Positions 32,750 to 44,762 of a DNA stretch of 64,000 nucleotides are shown piece by piece; position 1 is the first letter of the stretch; every line of letters starts with the position of its first letter. A model generated the notes under the pieces. The model saw only the letters and a list, made by a program, of their open reading frames with translations, searched no databases and was not told the origin of the DNA. Made by a program: the position numbers and the translations under genes. Source of the stretch: Dyella sp. RRB7 (GTDB lineage Bacteria; Pseudomonadota; Gammaproteobacteria; Xanthomonadales; Rhodanobacteraceae); NCBI RefSeq assembly GCF_022761115.1, contig NZ_JAKWJS010000003.1:310001-374000 (forward strand), written 5' to 3'.

Positions 32750-33001
32750 TCAGTGCGGATATTCCGATCGTCGCGCGTGGCCGATCGCTTCCAGCACCTG
32801 CCGCGGCAGATGGTCCAGATCGAGCATGACCTTGCCCGAGTGCACGGCGCGTACGCCGCGCGCCGGGATGATGAAATCGCCCGCGTTCTCGATATACACC
32901 AGCAGGGCATTCTCCTCCGGCAACAGGCGCCGCACGGAGCCGATGCCGTCCTCGCCATCGGCCACGAATACCAACGCACCTACCTCAATCGACTCGACCA
33001 C
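32750..33001 (-). CDS. small hypothetical protein, PRC-barrel/DUF2171-like
   Basis: An 83-residue soluble beta-rich protein. The pattern ALVFVADGEDGIGSVRRLL, then a strand ending in FIIPARGVRAVHSGKVMLD resembles the PRC-barrel/DUF2171 layout (a switchable ...DG..IG.V... core followed by an IP...V..V segment), but similarity is weak. The GTG at 33001 is preferred over the one at 33013 because GGAGG lies 5 bases upstream of it. Codon use is like the neighbouring genes, supporting a real gene. Function unknown. Confidence 0.65.
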   Translation of the reverse strand: MVESIEVGALVFVADGEDGIGSVRRLLPEENALLVYIENAGDFIIPARGVRAVHSGKVMLDLDHLPRQVLEAIGHARRSEYPH

Positions 33002-33013
33002 GGTTGCCTCCAC

Positions 33014-35758
<2,745 letters not shown>

Positions 35759-35787
35759 TCGCAACCTTAGGTCCTGGCGGCAGGTGC

Positions 35788-35827
35788 AAGAAGGGCGGCC
35801 ATCCACGATGGATGGCCGCCCTTCTTT
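35788..35827. terminator. bidirectional terminator between katG and the response regulator
   Basis: A perfect 18-bp inverted repeat with CGA loop (arms AAGAAGGGCGGCCATCCA and its complement), flanked by A-rich and T-rich ends. It serves both convergent genes. Confidence 0.85.
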
Positions 35828-35857
35828 ATGCCGGAGCGAGGGGACTCCGGTGCAAAC

Positions 35858-36439
35858 TCAGGCGGCCAGCTCCGACGCGCTGTGCACGCTTGGCTCAGCC
35901 GTCGCGTTGGCCAGCATCGAGGGGATCGTCTCCACCGGCACGGACACCGGCAGCGACACCACCTTGGCGGCCTCGCGCTGCGGCAGCCGCCCCAGCCGCA
36001 CCAATCGATCGATGCTGCGCGTCACCTCGGCCTGGCCGAACGGCTTGCGGATGAAATCGTCGGCGCCGAAGCGCTGCACGTAGAACTGCTCGGTAGCCTG
36101 CTGGTTGCCGCTGATCATCACGATCGGAATGCCGCGCGTGACCGGGTCGTGGCGCAACGAGCGCAATACCGCAAAACCATTGATGCCGGGCAGCACGATG
36201 TCCAGGAAGATCAGCGCCGGTGGCTGGCTATGCGCCAGCTCAAGCGCGCTTTCGCCGTCTGCCGCGCGCGTCACCTGGTAGCCATCGACCTCCAGCATGC
36301 GCCCAAGCACCGCCCTGATCGTCGCCGAGTCGTCGACCACCAGCACGCCGGCGCCCTGGGGCGCCTTGCGCATCGCCTCCGCCGGCCGCGTTTGCGCGGC
36401 GCCACCGAGCCATCGCTTAAGGAATGCCAAGCCAGCCAT
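35858..36439 (-). CDS. response regulator with single receiver domain and tail
   Basis: A 193-residue CheY-like protein. The receiver (about residues 30-145) has the acidic pair D36-D37 in VLVVDDSATIR, phospho-acceptor D80 in IFLDIVLPGINGF, S110 and K132 (IRKPF). The C-terminal 50 residues have no recognised output domain, so it likely works by protein contact, as PilG/PilH do. No kinase gene is adjacent. The ribosome site is GGAGAA. The N-terminal 28 residues are a basic, non-conserved extension. Confidence 0.88.
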   Translation of the reverse strand: MAGLAFLKRWLGGAAQTRPAEAMRKAPQGAGVLVVDDSATIRAVLGRMLEVDGYQVTRAADGESALELAHSQPPALIFLDIVLPGINGFAVLRSLRHDPVTRGIPIVMISGNQQATEQFYVQRFGADDFIRKPFGQAEVTRSIDRLVRLGRLPQREAAKVVSLPVSVPVETIPSMLANATAEPSVHSASELAA

Positions 36440-36540
36440 TGTCGTTCTCCTGCATCAAGCCATTGGAAAGCCGCCCCTGTGCGGCGTTTCCTTGAGCGTG
36501 ATGCTCCCGCAGAAACGCCATGCGTTCTGCGATGGGCGAC

Positions 36541-36939
36541 TCACATGGAATCCTTAAGCCGTCGCAATTCCCGACGTGCCTGCTTGTCCGGGCGTCCCGG
36601 CGGGGCCATCGCGCCCACCAGCTTGCGTTGGGCTTTCGCCGCGTCACGGGCGGCGATGCTGGCCGCGCTCTCGCAATAAAGCGCCTGCGCCGCCGAGGCC
36701 GGACCGCGCTGCCCGGAAATCGCCAGCACCTCGACTTCCATCCGTTCCTCGCCGCGGCGGACGCGCAACACGTCCCCCACCTGCACGCCTTTGGCCGGCT
36801 TGCACGGGGCATCGTTGAGCTCGACCTTGCCGCCTTCGATGGCCTGCTTGGCAAGGCTGCGGGTCTTGAAGAAGCGTGCGGCCCATAGCCACACATCGGC
36901 GCGCACGCTCGCCGTAGCTGGAGCGGGTGGTGATGACAT
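36541..36939 (-). CDS. hslR: S4-domain ribosome-associated heat shock protein Hsp15
   Basis: A 132-residue RNA-binding protein. The S4 domain spans about residues 10-70 (RADVWLWAARFFKTRSLAKQ, then EGGKVELNDAPCKPAKGVQVGD), followed by a basic tail. Hsp15 in E. coli rescues stalled 50S subunits carrying nascent chains. Length and layout match. It is 14 bases from the upstream AEC transporter gene, so probably co-transcribed. Confidence 0.9.
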   Translation of the reverse strand: MSSPPAPATASVRADVWLWAARFFKTRSLAKQAIEGGKVELNDAPCKPAKGVQVGDVLRVRRGEERMEVEVLAISGQRGPASAAQALYCESAASIAARDAAKAQRKLVGAMAPPGRPDKQARRELRRLKDSM

Positions 36940-36953
36940 GAGAAGACTCCGCT

Positions 36954-37856
36954 TCAACCGCCGAGCAGCAGATTGCCCAGCGGAATGGTGACCAGCGACA
37001 GCACGATGCCGGCGCCCAGGATCGTATTGGCCAGCGTCGGTTCCAGCGTGTACTCGTCGGCCAGGATGGCCGCCGAAATCATCGGTGCCATCGCCGCCTG
37101 CAATACGCCGACCGTCAGCGTCAGCCCGCCGACGCCCGCCGCGGTGCCCAGCAGCCAGCATGCCAACGGCGCCAGCATCAACTTCCAGCCAAGCCCCAGG
37201 CCCAGCGCGGCCAGCTGCTTCTGGCCCAGATGGAACTTGAACTGCAGGCCCACGGAAAACAGCGCCAGCGGCGTCAACGTGGCCCCTATCGGCGTGAACA
37301 CGCCATCCGCCCACGCCGGCCAGCCGCCGAGCGCGCCTACCACGCCGCCCACGATCAGCGAGACGAAGGCGGGAAAGGTCAGGATGCGACGCAGGATCAC
37401 TTTCGGCTGCGGCATGCGGCCCGCGTAGAGCGACGCCACCGCCACGCCCGCCGACGACAGCAGCGGAAAACACCCCAGCTGGTCGGCCACCACCGCCAGC
37501 TCCAGGCCTTCCTTGCCATGCAGCGCCTGCATCATGGGATAGCCCATGAACGAGGTATTGCCCAGCCCGCACACCAGGGTCAGCGCGCCGATGCGTTCGC
37601 GCGACCAGCCCAGCCATGTCCCCAGTGCGGCGAACAGCAGCCATGCACCAAAGAAGGTGACCCACATGGCCGCCACGGGAAACCACAGCTGCGCGTCGAT
37701 CTTCACCCGCGGCACCAGTTCCAGCACCAGTGCCGGCAAGGCGATATGGATTACCCACCAGTTGATGCTGTGGACGATGCCCGCAGGCGGCTTCGCGTAA
37801 CGTGCGACCAGTGCGCCAAGCAACAGGCAGGCGAATAGGAGCAACAGCGCGCTCAT
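36954..37856 (-). CDS. AEC-family transporter
   Basis: A 300-residue inner-membrane protein of the auxin efflux carrier/bile-acid transporter superfamily. It has about ten helices in two halves; the first includes LLLLFACLLLGALVARY and the motif GLGNTSFMGYPMMQAL, and the second ends NTILGAGIVLSLVTIPLG. Family members export small organic acids or amino acids; substrate unknown. It is first in a two-gene unit with hslR. htpG lies upstream on the same strand, separated by a hairpin. Confidence 0.87.
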   Translation of the reverse strand: MSALLLLFACLLLGALVARYAKPPAGIVHSINWWVIHIALPALVLELVPRVKIDAQLWFPVAAMWVTFFGAWLLFAALGTWLGWSRERIGALTLVCGLGNTSFMGYPMMQALHGKEGLELAVVADQLGCFPLLSSAGVAVASLYAGRMPQPKVILRRILTFPAFVSLIVGGVVGALGGWPAWADGVFTPIGATLTPLALFSVGLQFKFHLGQKQLAALGLGLGWKLMLAPLACWLLGTAAGVGGLTLTVGVLQAAMAPMISAAILADEYTLEPTLANTILGAGIVLSLVTIPLGNLLLGG

Positions 37857-37948
37857 GGACTCCCCTACGATAGGAACGACCGCAGTATAGCGGTCGCCCC
37901 CGCAGGGCCCTGGAAGTCAGGCCTTTCGAGACACCGGCCGCAAAACGC

Positions 37949-37976
37949 CGTCATTCCGGAATAGACCGGAATGACG
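37949..37976 (-). terminator. hairpin after htpG (REP-like)
   Basis: CGTCATTCCGG and CCGGAATGACG form an 11-bp stem with a six-base loop. It lies between htpG and the AEC gene. A weak T-rich stretch (TTTTG) follows on the minus strand. The arms resemble the common GTCATTCC-type repeats of xanthomonads. Confidence 0.5.
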
Positions 37977-37999
37977 GGCACAGAAAAGGCCGCGCGCTG

Positions 38000-39871
38000 T
38001 CAGCCCGCGATCAGCCGATTGAGGCGCTGCACGAACGCAGCCGGGTCCGGCAACGGGGCACCGGCGGCGATCTCGGCCTGATCCAGCAACAGGTTAGCCA
38101 GGTCGGCGGCCTTGGCCGGGTCGCTTTCCGCTTCCACGCGCTTGAGCAGCGGATGCTCGGGATTGATCTCCAGCGTCGGCTTGCTCTCGGGCATCTCGTG
38201 GCCGGCTTCGCGCAACAGCCGGGCCAGGTGCGGCGCCATTTCGAAATCGGACAGCGCCAGGCAGGACGGCGAATCGGTAAGGCGTGCGGAGACACGCACG
38301 TCGTTCACGCGATCACCCAGGATGTCCTTGAGCTTCTTCAGCAGCGGCTCGGCGGCCTTGCTGAGTTCTTCCTGATGCTTCTTGCCGGCCTCGTCCAGCG
38401 GCAGCTCGCCCTTGGCGACGTTCTTGAGCTTCTTGCCCTCGTACTCGTTGAGGCTGCCGATCATCCACTCGTCGATGCGGTCGAACATCAGCAGCACTTC
38501 GGTGCCCTTGGCCTTGAACGCCTCGAGCTGCGGGCTGCCGGCAGCGGCGGTGTAGCTGTCGGCGGTGATATACCAGATGGTGTCCTGGCCCACCGCCATG
38601 CGACCGATATAGTCGTCCAGCGACACCGTCTGCGCGGCACCGTCGCCCTTGGTCGAGGCGAAACGCAGCAGCTTGGCAATGCGCTCGCGGTTGGCCGCAT
38701 CCTCGGCAATGCCTTCCTTCAAGGTGTTGCCGAAGGCCTTGTAGAAGACGGCGTACTTTTCCGGCTCATCGCGCGCCAGTTTCTCCAGCAGGTCGAGCAC
38801 GCGCTTGATGCAGGCGGCGCGGATACGCTCCAGCTGACGATTGTGCTGCAGGATCTCGCGGCTCACATTGAGCGGCAGGTCGTCGGCATCCACCACGCCG
38901 CGCACGAAGCGCAGGTAGTTGGGCAACAGCTCTTCGGCCGCATCCATGATGAAGACGCGCTTGATGTAGAGCTTGAGCCCCTTGCGCTCGTCGCGCCCGC
39001 CCATCATCAGGTCGAACGGCGGCTGCTCCGGGATATACAGCAAGGTGGTGAAACTCTGGCTGCCTTCGACGCGGTTGTGCGTCCATGCCAGCGGATTGTT
39101 GAAGTCGTGGCCGAGCGACTTGTAGAAGCTCTGGTAGTCCTCGTCGGAAATCTCGTTGCGCGGCTTCGCCCACAGCGCCGAGGCATCGTTGACCGTCTCC
39201 CACTCGTCACCCGGCTTGCCGTCCTTTTCCTTCGGCATGCGAATCGGGAAGGCGACATGGTCGGAGTACTTGCGGATCAGCGAACGCAGCTCCCAGCTCT
39301 TGAGGAATTCATCCTCATCGGCCTTCAGGTGCAGGATCACCGCCGTACCACGCTCCGGCAGGTCGAGCTGCGCCAGGCTGTACTCGCCCTTGCCATCACT
39401 TTCCCACTTCACGCCCTCGCCCGCGGGCAGGTCGGCGCGGCGGCTCAGCACGGTGACGCGGTCGGCCACCACAAAGGCCGAATAGAAGCCCACGCCGAAC
39501 TGGCCGATCAGGCGCGCATCGGTCTTCTGTTCGGCGCTCATCGCCTCCAGGAAGCGGCGCGTGCCGGAACTGGCGATGGTGCCGATATTGGCGACCACTT
39601 CGTCGCGGCTCATGCCGATGCCGTTGTCGCGCACGGTGACGGTGCGCGCCTGTGGATCCCAGCTGACGTCGATATGCAGGTCGCCCTCGCCGGCCAGCAG
39701 CTCCGGCTTGGCGATGGATTCGAAACGCAGCTTGTCGCAGGCGTCGGACGCGTTGGAAATCAGCTCGCGCAGGAAGATTTCCTTGTGCGAGTACAGCGAA
39801 TGCGTGACCAGGTGCAGCACCTGGGCAACTTCGGCTTCAAATTTGCGGGTTTCGGGCGCGACGTTCGTCAT
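38000..39871 (-). CDS. htpG: molecular chaperone HtpG (Hsp90)
   Basis: ATP-dependent dimeric chaperone. The 623-residue product has the N-terminal GHKL ATPase ([44 protein letters not shown]), the middle domain with the catalytic-loop Arg region, and the C-terminal dimerisation domain. The ATG at 39871 is the family start. Length is close to E. coli HtpG (624). htpX lies upstream on the same strand after 102 bases. Confidence 0.98.
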   Translation of the reverse strand: MTNVAPETRKFEAEVAQVLHLVTHSLYSHKEIFLRELISNASDACDKLRFESIAKPELLAGEGDLHIDVSWDPQARTVTVRDNGIGMSRDEVVANIGTIASSGTRRFLEAMSAEQKTDARLIGQFGVGFYSAFVVADRVTVLSRRADLPAGEGVKWESDGKGEYSLAQLDLPERGTAVILHLKADEDEFLKSWELRSLIRKYSDHVAFPIRMPKEKDGKPGDEWETVNDASALWAKPRNEISDEDYQSFYKSLGHDFNNPLAWTHNRVEGSQSFTTLLYIPEQPPFDLMMGGRDERKGLKLYIKRVFIMDAAEELLPNYLRFVRGVVDADDLPLNVSREILQHNRQLERIRAACIKRVLDLLEKLARDEPEKYAVFYKAFGNTLKEGIAEDAANRERIAKLLRFASTKGDGAAQTVSLDDYIGRMAVGQDTIWYITADSYTAAAGSPQLEAFKAKGTEVLLMFDRIDEWMIGSLNEYEGKKLKNVAKGELPLDEAGKKHQEELSKAAEPLLKKLKDILGDRVNDVRVSARLTDSPSCLALSDFEMAPHLARLLREAGHEMPESKPTLEINPEHPLLKRVEAESDPAKAADLANLLLDQAEIAAGAPLPDPAAFVQRLNRLIAG

Positions 39872-39973
39872 ACGTAAAGACTCATGCAAAGGTGAGGCGA
39901 AAGGTCGGAGACACAAGCGGAGGGGCCGGGTGCCCCTCACCATGCCCGCTCCCCAGCGGAGAGCAGGTGAAAA

Positions 39974-40873
39974 TCAGGCGTTGGCCGAGGCGTTCTGCAG
40001 CGCGGCGATACGCTCTTCCAGTGGCGGATGGCTCATGAACAGGCGCTTGAAGCCGGTGGCCAAGTGACCGGAGATGCCGAACGCGGCAATGGTCTGCGGC
40101 AACGTGCTCTCACCGTGCTGCACCTGGAGGCGCTGCAGGGCGGAGATCATCGCGCCACGACCGGCCAGCCTGGCGCCAGCGGCATCGGCGCGGAATTCGC
40201 GCCAGCGCGAGAAGGCCATCACGATCATCGAGGCGAACAGGCCGAACACCAGCTGCAGCACCATCACCGACACGAAGTAACCGATGCCGCCACCGCCGTC
40301 ACGGTCGCGACCACCCGACAGCCAGCTGTCGACCAGGCGGCCAACCACGCGCGCGGCGACGATCACCAGGGTATTCACCACGCCCTGGATCAGCGTCAAG
40401 GTCACCATGTCGCCGTTGGCGACGTGGCCGATCTCGTGGCCCAGTACGGCCGACACCTGTTCGCGATCCATCTGCTGCAGCAGGCCGGTGCTTACCGCCA
40501 CCAGCGAGCTGTTCCTGGTCATGCCGGTGGCAAAGGCATTCATTTCCGGCGCGTCGTAGATCGCCACTTCCGGCATGCCGATGCCGGCGGCCTGGGCATG
40601 CCGGCGCACGGTATCCACCAGCCAGCGCTCGGCTTCGTTCTGCGGCTGTTCGATGACGCGGGCGCCGGTGGACATCTTGGCCGTCCACTTGGACATGGCC
40701 AGCGAAATAAAGGCGCCGCCCATGCCGAACACGGCGGCATAGATCAGCAGCCCACCCATGCCGCCGTAACCACGGGCGGCAGCCCACTGGTCGACGCCAA
40801 ACAGGTGGCAGACGATGCTGAGCAGGAACAGGACGGCGATATTGGTAAGCAGGAACAATGCGATGCGGCGCAT
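39974..40873 (-). CDS. htpX: membrane zinc metalloprotease HtpX
   Basis: Inner-membrane M48 protease that degrades damaged membrane proteins with FtsH. The 299-residue product has two N-terminal helices (LFLLTNIAVLFLLSIVCHLF; GLLIYAAVFGMGGAFISLAM), the zinc motif SAVLGHEIGHVANGDM, two further helices, and the third ligand Glu in WREFRADAAGARLAG. The start at 40873 is by family alignment. Heat-shock-like elements lie upstream. Confidence 0.97.
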   Translation of the reverse strand: MRRIALFLLTNIAVLFLLSIVCHLFGVDQWAAARGYGGMGGLLIYAAVFGMGGAFISLAMSKWTAKMSTGARVIEQPQNEAERWLVDTVRRHAQAAGIGMPEVAIYDAPEMNAFATGMTRNSSLVAVSTGLLQQMDREQVSAVLGHEIGHVANGDMVTLTLIQGVVNTLVIVAARVVGRLVDSWLSGGRDRDGGGGIGYFVSVMVLQLVFGLFASMIVMAFSRWREFRADAAGARLAGRGAMISALQRLQVQHGESTLPQTIAAFGISGHLATGFKRLFMSHPPLEERIAALQNASANA

Positions 40874-40927
40874 GGCTGTCTCTTTGGCAGTCATGAAAAG
40901 GGATTGCGGCTTTCGCCGCCGTGGAAG

Positions 40928-40955
40928 GATCGTGGCGAAACCTTGCGGTTTCAAG
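40928..40955 (-). promoter_or_regulatory. htpX: candidate heat-shock (sigma-32) promoter of htpX
   Basis: On the minus strand CTTGAAA (40949-40955) is a perfect sigma-32 -35. Thirteen bases later CCACGATC (40928-40935) is a partial match to CCCCATNT. It lies 55 bases upstream of the htpX start. E. coli htpX is a heat-shock gene, which supports the reading. Confidence 0.4.
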
Positions 40956-41056
40956 GGCTGCCCGGGCGGAATGCCGCATGGGCGCGACCGTCTTTCACCT
41001 GCGGCTCAGCGGCGAGCGTTTCCACATGGGCGAGCCACGCTCCGTAAAATGCGCGC

Positions 41057-41917
41057 ATGGATTATCGCGGACGCTTCGCCCCCTCTCCCACCGGCCATCT
41101 GCACTTCGGCTCGCTTGTCGCCGCGGTGGGCAGCTGGCTGTGCGCCCGCCACGCGGGTGGCCAATGGCTGCTGCGGGTCGAGGACATCGACCCGCCACGC
41201 GAAATGCCCGGCTCGGCCGAAAGCATCCTGGCCGCCCTGCCCGCCTTTGGCCTGACCGCCGACGCGCCGCCGCTGTTCCAGTCCACCCGCATCGCCGCCT
41301 ACGACGCCGCCTTCGAGCAGTTGAAAGCCGCCGGCCAGGTATTCCCCTGCTGGTGCAGCCGCAACGACCTGGCCGGTGGCCTGCATTGGGACGGGCAATG
41401 CCTGGCAGCCCCGGTGGAGGGCCGAGCCCCCGCCTGGCGACTGCGCGTGCCGGATATCGAGATCGCCTTCGACGACGCGCTGCAAGGCCCACAGCGGCAG
41501 AACCTGCGCACCGCCGCCGGTGATTTCGTGATACGCCGCGTGGAGGGCTACTACGCCTACCAGCTGGCCTGCGTGGTGGACGATGCGTACCAGGGCATTA
41601 CCCAGGTAGTGCGCGGCAACGACCTGCTCGATTCCACGCCACGCCAGATCTACCTGCAACGCTGCCTGGGCTTGCCCACGCCGGGCTATATGCACCTGCC
41701 GCTGGCGCTCGACGGCAGTGGCCGCAAGCTGTCCAAGTCCGAACATGCCCATCCGATCGATCCCACCAATCCCCTGCCCGCGCTGCGGCGGGCGCTGGCG
41801 TTCCTCGACCTGCCGGCATCGCCACTGACGCGGGAGCCAGCGGCGTTATTGACGCAGGCGCTTGAGCAATTTTCTGCGGAACGTTTGCCGCACTGCAGCG
41901 AACGCGCGGCCGGATAA
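41057..41917 (+). CDS. gluQ: glutamyl-Q tRNA(Asp) synthetase
   Basis: A truncated GluRS paralogue that attaches glutamate to queuosine-34 of tRNA-Asp. The 286 residues contain the class I signature GRFAPSPTGHLHFGSL, the zinc-site start CWCSR, VVRGNDLLDSTPRQ and the KLSKS loop. There is no anticodon-binding domain, which distinguishes it from GltX. It is a single gene divergent from htpX. Confidence 0.95.
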   Translation: MDYRGRFAPSPTGHLHFGSLVAAVGSWLCARHAGGQWLLRVEDIDPPREMPGSAESILAALPAFGLTADAPPLFQSTRIAAYDAAFEQLKAAGQVFPCWCSRNDLAGGLHWDGQCLAAPVEGRAPAWRLRVPDIEIAFDDALQGPQRQNLRTAAGDFVIRRVEGYYAYQLACVVDDAYQGITQVVRGNDLLDSTPRQIYLQRCLGLPTPGYMHLPLALDGSGRKLSKSEHAHPIDPTNPLPALRRALAFLDLPASPLTREPAALLTQALEQFSAERLPHCSERAAG

Positions 41918-42070
41918 GCCGCTATAAAGAACGCTGGTTCTGATCCACCGCACAAGCAGTCGGACGGCGTGCCATCGATCGACGTTTTGCCATATTGTGC
42001 GTGGTAGACATGGCTTCGCCCGGCGGTACGATCCGGGTCGATTGAACACCTGCATTATCGGAGAACAGGC

Positions 42071-42811
42071 ATGACGCAGCGCACGGCTTTGGTCACTGGC
42101 GGCACGGGCGGTATCGGCACGGCGATCATTCGCTACCTCGGCCGCCAGGGGCACCGGGTCGCCACCAATTATCGCGACCAGTCCAAGGCGGAAGCGATGA
42201 AGGAGATGATGGCGAAGGAAGGCATCGAGGTGATGCTGGTGGCGGGCGACGTGAAGGACCCCGATTCCTGCGAGGCCATGGTGCGCATCATCGAGGCCGG
42301 CCTGGGCCCGGTGGAAATCCTGGTCAACAACGCGGGCATCACCCGCGACACCACCTTCCACAAGATGACTTATCCGCAGTGGATGGAAGTGGTGAACACC
42401 AACCTCAATGCCTGCTTCAACGTAACGCGCCCGGTGATCGAGAGCATGCGTGCGCGCAAGTGGGGCCGCATCGTGCAGATCAGCTCGATCAATGGCCAGA
42501 AAGGCCAGTACGGCCAGGCCAACTACGCCGCCGCCAAGGCCGGCATGCACGGCTTCACCATTTCGCTGGCCCAGGAAAACGCCAAGTTCGGCATCACGGT
42601 GAACACCGTATCGCCGGGCTACGTGGGTACCGACATGGTGATGGCGGTGCCCGAGGAAGTGCGCGAGAAGATCGTCGCGCAGATCCCGGTGGGCCGCCTG
42701 GGCCGGCCCGAGGAAATCGCCCATGCCGTGGCCTTCCTCACCGGCGAGGAAGCCGCCTGGATCACTGGCGCCAACCTATCCATCAATGGCGGCCACTACA
42801 TGGGTTGGTAA
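42071..42811 (+). CDS. phaB: acetoacetyl-CoA reductase
   Basis: It reduces acetoacetyl-CoA with NADPH to (R)-3-hydroxybutyryl-CoA for PHA synthesis. The 246-residue SDR has the cofactor motif VTGGTGGIG, NNAG, catalytic Ser in QISSINGQKGQYGQ and Tyr-x3-Lys in NYAAAKAGMHGFT. The SSINGQKGQ and NGGHYMGW ends are diagnostic of PhaB rather than FabG. SD GGAGAA lies upstream. It is unlinked from phaC (24 kb away), and no phaA is present here. Confidence 0.93.
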   Translation: MTQRTALVTGGTGGIGTAIIRYLGRQGHRVATNYRDQSKAEAMKEMMAKEGIEVMLVAGDVKDPDSCEAMVRIIEAGLGPVEILVNNAGITRDTTFHKMTYPQWMEVVNTNLNACFNVTRPVIESMRARKWGRIVQISSINGQKGQYGQANYAAAKAGMHGFTISLAQENAKFGITVNTVSPGYVGTDMVMAVPEEVREKIVAQIPVGRLGRPEEIAHAVAFLTGEEAAWITGANLSINGGHYMGW

Positions 42812-42943
42812 GCATGGCGCTTGCGAGATGCGTTGAAGCGCATCCCGCGCCGGGCTTACCGGGTGAGGCATGGATGCCGAACGGGCAGCGACGCAAGGAC
42901 GCCTGCTTGCCAGGGCTGCCACAGCTTGCGCGCCCTTCAGGGG

Positions 42944-42964
42944 GCGGCCATGGATGGAGGCCGC
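42944..42964. terminator. hairpin between phaB and tcdA
   Basis: GCGGCC and GGCCGC flank a 9-base loop just before the tcdA stop. A second small hairpin, GATGCG-TTGAAG-CGCATC, lies at 42827-42844 after phaB. Neither has a T-run. Confidence 0.35.
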
Positions 42965-42970
42965 ACCGCC

Positions 42971-43828
42971 TCAGTTCCCCAGCAACTTCTCCATCACCTT
43001 GCCCACCGCCGCAAAGGCAAACGCGCCCGTAACGTGCGTGGCTGCGCCAAGGCCACCGCCGCAGGCCAGGTTGAGGGCTTCGGCACCGCTGGCCACCGGC
43101 GGGCGCGTGCCGCACACGCTGCCATCGGGCTGCGGGTACTGCACGTTCTGCAGCGAATACACCGCCGACACGCCGAAGTAGCGATCCGGGTTGCGCGGAA
43201 AGCCGAAGTCCTGGCGGAGCTTCTTGCGGATCAGGCTGAACATCGCATCGTGCTCGGTGCGCGAGAGATCGCGCACGCGGATCTGCGTGGGATCGGTGCG
43301 CCCACCCGCCGAGCCCACCGACACCACCGGCAACTTGCGCCGACGACACCAGGCAATGGCTTCGAGCTTCACGCGGAAGGCGTCGCAGGCGTCGAGCACG
43401 ACGTCATAGCCGCGATCGAGCAGTTCATCCAGCGTCGACGGCGTGAGGAAACGCTCGATGGCATCCAGCTTGATGGCCGGGTTGATCGCGCGCAGGCGCG
43501 CGGCCATCACCGCCACCTTGGACTTGCCGTACTCGCCATCGAGCGCATGCATCTGGCGATTGGTGTTGGAAACGCATACCTCATCGGCATCGATCAGCGT
43601 GAGATGCCCCACGCCGCTACGCGCCAGCGCCTCGGCAGCCCACGAGCCCACGCCACCGATACCGATCACACAGACATGGCTCTGCGCCAACTTGTCCACG
43701 CTGCCCACGCCATACAGGCGCTCCACGCCGGCGAAACGCTCGCGGGGAAAGGCGATCTCGCCCGTCGTCGCATCGGCGCGTGGGGGCTGCGGGGCGGGGC
43801 TGATCGCCACCGCTTCTGGATGCTTCAC
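42971..43828 (-). CDS. tcdA: tRNA threonylcarbamoyladenosine dehydratase
   Basis: An E1/ThiF-like ATP-dependent enzyme that cyclises t6A to ct6A at position 37 of ANN-decoding tRNAs. The 285 residues include the nucleotide motif VIGIGGVGSWAAEALARSG, LTLIDADEVCVSNTNRQ, and LDACDAFRVKLEAIAWCRR; the C-terminal GGGLGAATHVTGAFAFAAVG helix is typical of TcdA/CsdL. The N-terminal 25 residues are extra and not conserved. Confidence 0.94.
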   Translation of the reverse strand: MKHPEAVAISPAPQPPRADATTGEIAFPRERFAGVERLYGVGSVDKLAQSHVCVIGIGGVGSWAAEALARSGVGHLTLIDADEVCVSNTNRQMHALDGEYGKSKVAVMAARLRAINPAIKLDAIERFLTPSTLDELLDRGYDVVLDACDAFRVKLEAIAWCRRRKLPVVSVGSAGGRTDPTQIRVRDLSRTEHDAMFSLIRKKLRQDFGFPRNPDRYFGVSAVYSLQNVQYPQPDGSVCGTRPPVASGAEALNLACGGGLGAATHVTGAFAFAAVGKVMEKLLGN

Positions 43829-43943
43829 TGGAACTGTCCAAGATATTGAAGAGACGACATTTTACCGGGAGTACGGGCCCACCGCAGCACGCCATGCCGG
43901 CCACCGGGTTATGCTTGCCGCCCTCTTTCCAGGAAGCTCTTGC

Positions 43944-44333
43944 ATGCGCGCCGCCATCCTGATTGTGCTGGGCCTGGTCATCGGCATCCTCGGCACCGTG
44001 TTCAGCATGAACGCGTTGCGCGAACGCAACCCCTTTCCTCACGCGGTGATGTCGGTGATGGCCCACCATGCCGGCGCCCTCAGCGCCGCCGTCAAATCAC
44101 AGCGTTGCGACGCGGCCCAGTCACAGCAGCACCTTAGCCGTCTGCTGGAAACCTCGGCCGACATCAAGGAGGCGTTCCCCGGCATGGACGCGCCGTTCCT
44201 GGACGAGGCGAACAAGCTGCACGAGCAGGCCCAGGCCGCACTGACGGCGGCGCCTGCTGACTGCAAGGCGCTGGCAGCGGCGATCAAGCCGATCGGCGAG
44301 GTGTGCCAGTCCTGCCATCAGCAATACCGCTAG
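43944..44333 (+). CDS. membrane-anchored cytochrome c' type protein
   Basis: A 129-residue c-type cytochrome with one N-terminal hydrophobic segment (AAILIVLGLVIGILGTVF) acting as signal or anchor, so the heme domain is periplasmic. The single heme site CQSCH is three residues from the C-terminus (CQSCHQQYR), the arrangement of four-helix-bundle cytochromes c'. Role unknown; possibly electron transfer or NO/peroxide binding. The start at 43944 has AGGAAG upstream. Its stop overlaps the convergent Mpo1-like gene by 4 bases. Confidence 0.85.
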   Translation: MRAAILIVLGLVIGILGTVFSMNALRERNPFPHAVMSVMAHHAGALSAAVKSQRCDAAQSQQHLSRLLETSADIKEAFPGMDAPFLDEANKLHEQAQAALTAAPADCKALAAAIKPIGEVCQSCHQQYR

Positions 44334-44641
44334 ATGCGCACCTTGCCGCGCAGGATCTGCCAGTACATCACCCAGTCGCCCATCAGGCTGTAGAGCGGAT
44401 GAGTGAAGGTGGCGGGGCGATTCTTTTCGAACACGAAATGGCCGATCCAGGCAAAGCCGTAACCGGCGACCGGCGCCAGCCATAGCCACCAGGCGTTGCC
44501 GGTGACCAACGCCAGCGCGATCACGGCCAGCACCAGCGTGCTGCCGGCGAAATGCATGCGGCGGCAACGAAGGTCGCGGTGCTCGTTCAGATAGAACGGA
44601 TAGAACTCGCGGAAACTGGCGAAGCCGGACATGCGGGTCAC
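44330..44641 (-). CDS. Mpo1-like (DUF962) membrane protein
   Basis: A 103-residue protein related to yeast Mpo1, a dioxygenase in alpha-oxidation of 2-hydroxy fatty acids. Conserved His-containing motifs are present: FYPFYLNEHRDLRCRRMHFAG and GYGFAWIGHFVFEKNRPATF followed by HPLYSLMGDWVMY. Two helices lie between (STLVLAVIALALVTG; WWLWLAPVAGYGFAW). An ATG at 44632 is an alternative start. Enzyme activity is inferred from the family. Confidence 0.87.
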   Translation of the reverse strand: MTRMSGFASFREFYPFYLNEHRDLRCRRMHFAGSTLVLAVIALALVTGNAWWLWLAPVAGYGFAWIGHFVFEKNRPATFTHPLYSLMGDWVMYWQILRGKVRI

Positions 44642-44762
44642 CGGTGCTGTGGTGGCGTCAGGGTAATGCGCTGGGCGCGACGATGCATGTGGGGGCGCAG
44701 CATGGCCGCATCTGACTCCCTCCCCTTAGCTTGCAGGGAGAGGAGCAAAAACCAGGCTCGGA

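Noticed and set aside
36509..36530. imperfect hairpin GCAGAAACGC-CAT-GCGTTCTGC after hslR
   Set aside because: It lacks a T-run and has a bulge; too weak to call a terminator.
38153..39877. 574-codon plus-strand ORF opposite htpG
   Set aside because: Antisense shadow; no motif and no ribosome site.
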